Assembly (NCBI GenBank): GCA_017416665.1
Contig: JAFQBO010000005.1
Coordinates: 1 to 5,553, forward strand
Length of the DNA: 5,553 bases
Direction of reading: 5' to 3'
Source of the DNA: Oscillospiraceae bacterium
GTDB lineage: Bacteria > Bacillota > Clostridia > Oscillospirales > Ruminococcaceae
Below the pieces are notes generated by a model, which saw only the letters and a list, made by a program, of their open reading frames with translations, did not search any database and was not told the DNA's origin. The position numbers were made by a program, and so were the translations under genes. Shown piece by piece: positions 5,459 to 5,553 of this stretch. The first letter of the stretch is position 1; every line of letters begins with the position of its first letter.

Positions 5459-5553
5459 ATGGGTATGAAAGAAGCTTTTGACACGTTTTTTGAAAAAAGC
5501 AATAATTCTTGGAAGAGGCAGTGGGGCACTTTGCCGACAGTTCCGAATTGCGA
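5459..5553 (+). CDS. Second Syd-like paralogue, 3' end outside window
   Basis: The frame opens with MGMKEAFDTFFEKSNNSW and stays open to the window edge (31 codons plus two bases). The first 11 residues match the preceding gene at all but one position. Further on only scattered positions agree, such as KxxWG and the P that follows. GGTGA (5448-5452), overlapping the upstream stop TGA, lies six bases before ATG 5459 and can serve as ribosome binding site, so translation of the two genes is probably coupled. ATG 5465 is an alternative start. Family membership rests on the shared N-terminus; the Syd core lies beyond the window. Confidence 0.75.
   Translation, partial: MGMKEAFDTFFEKSNNSWKRQWGTLPTVPNC

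Overview
The window looks like chromosomal DNA of a low-to-moderate GC Bacillota, most likely a Ruminococcus-type member of the Oscillospiraceae. Four things point there: a secreted BspA-type leucine-rich-repeat protein ending in a dockerin-like calcium loop, strong GGAGG-type ribosome binding sites, a rpsO-pnp gene pair, and intergenic DNA crowded with GC-rich palindromes of a kind I associate with that group. The assignment is inference; no rRNA or other species marker is present.

Layout, all genes on the + strand. Bases 1-1339 hold a secreted LRR protein whose start codon probably begins two bases before the window. Bases 1340-2064 hold no convincing gene. This stretch contains a chain of palindromes, including a 14-bp bidirectional terminator hairpin and two inverted copies of a GGGCGAYCAATGGTCGCCC palindrome that may bound one composite repeat of about 340 bp. 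It ends with an A-rich tract, a near-consensus extended -10 promoter and a structured leader upstream of rpsO. rpsO (2065-2331) encodes ribosomal protein S15 and is followed by a terminator-like hairpin. A 174-bp imperfect palindrome with 19-bp terminal inverted repeats (2412-2585), read as a MITE, sits between rpsO and pnp. pnp (2688-4802) has its own long leader stem-loop, a good ribosome binding site and all expected domains of polynucleotide phosphorylase, then a terminator. Bases 4880-5452 encode a Syd/SUKH-like protein. The first 31 codons of a second copy start six bases after it and run off the window edge.

Functionally, rpsO and pnp form a conserved translation/RNA-decay pair, here separated by a terminator and an inserted repeat, so pnp expression may depend on read-through or on a promoter I could not identify. 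The LRR protein is an exported surface or secreted factor unrelated to them. The Syd-like tandem pair looks like the beginning of an accessory array. In the SUKH superfamily such arrays often carry immunity proteins against polymorphic toxins, but no toxin is visible here, so that role is inferred. The observations most worth a second look are this tandem pair, the MITE inside rpsO-pnp, the two structured leaders and the composite palindromic repeat.
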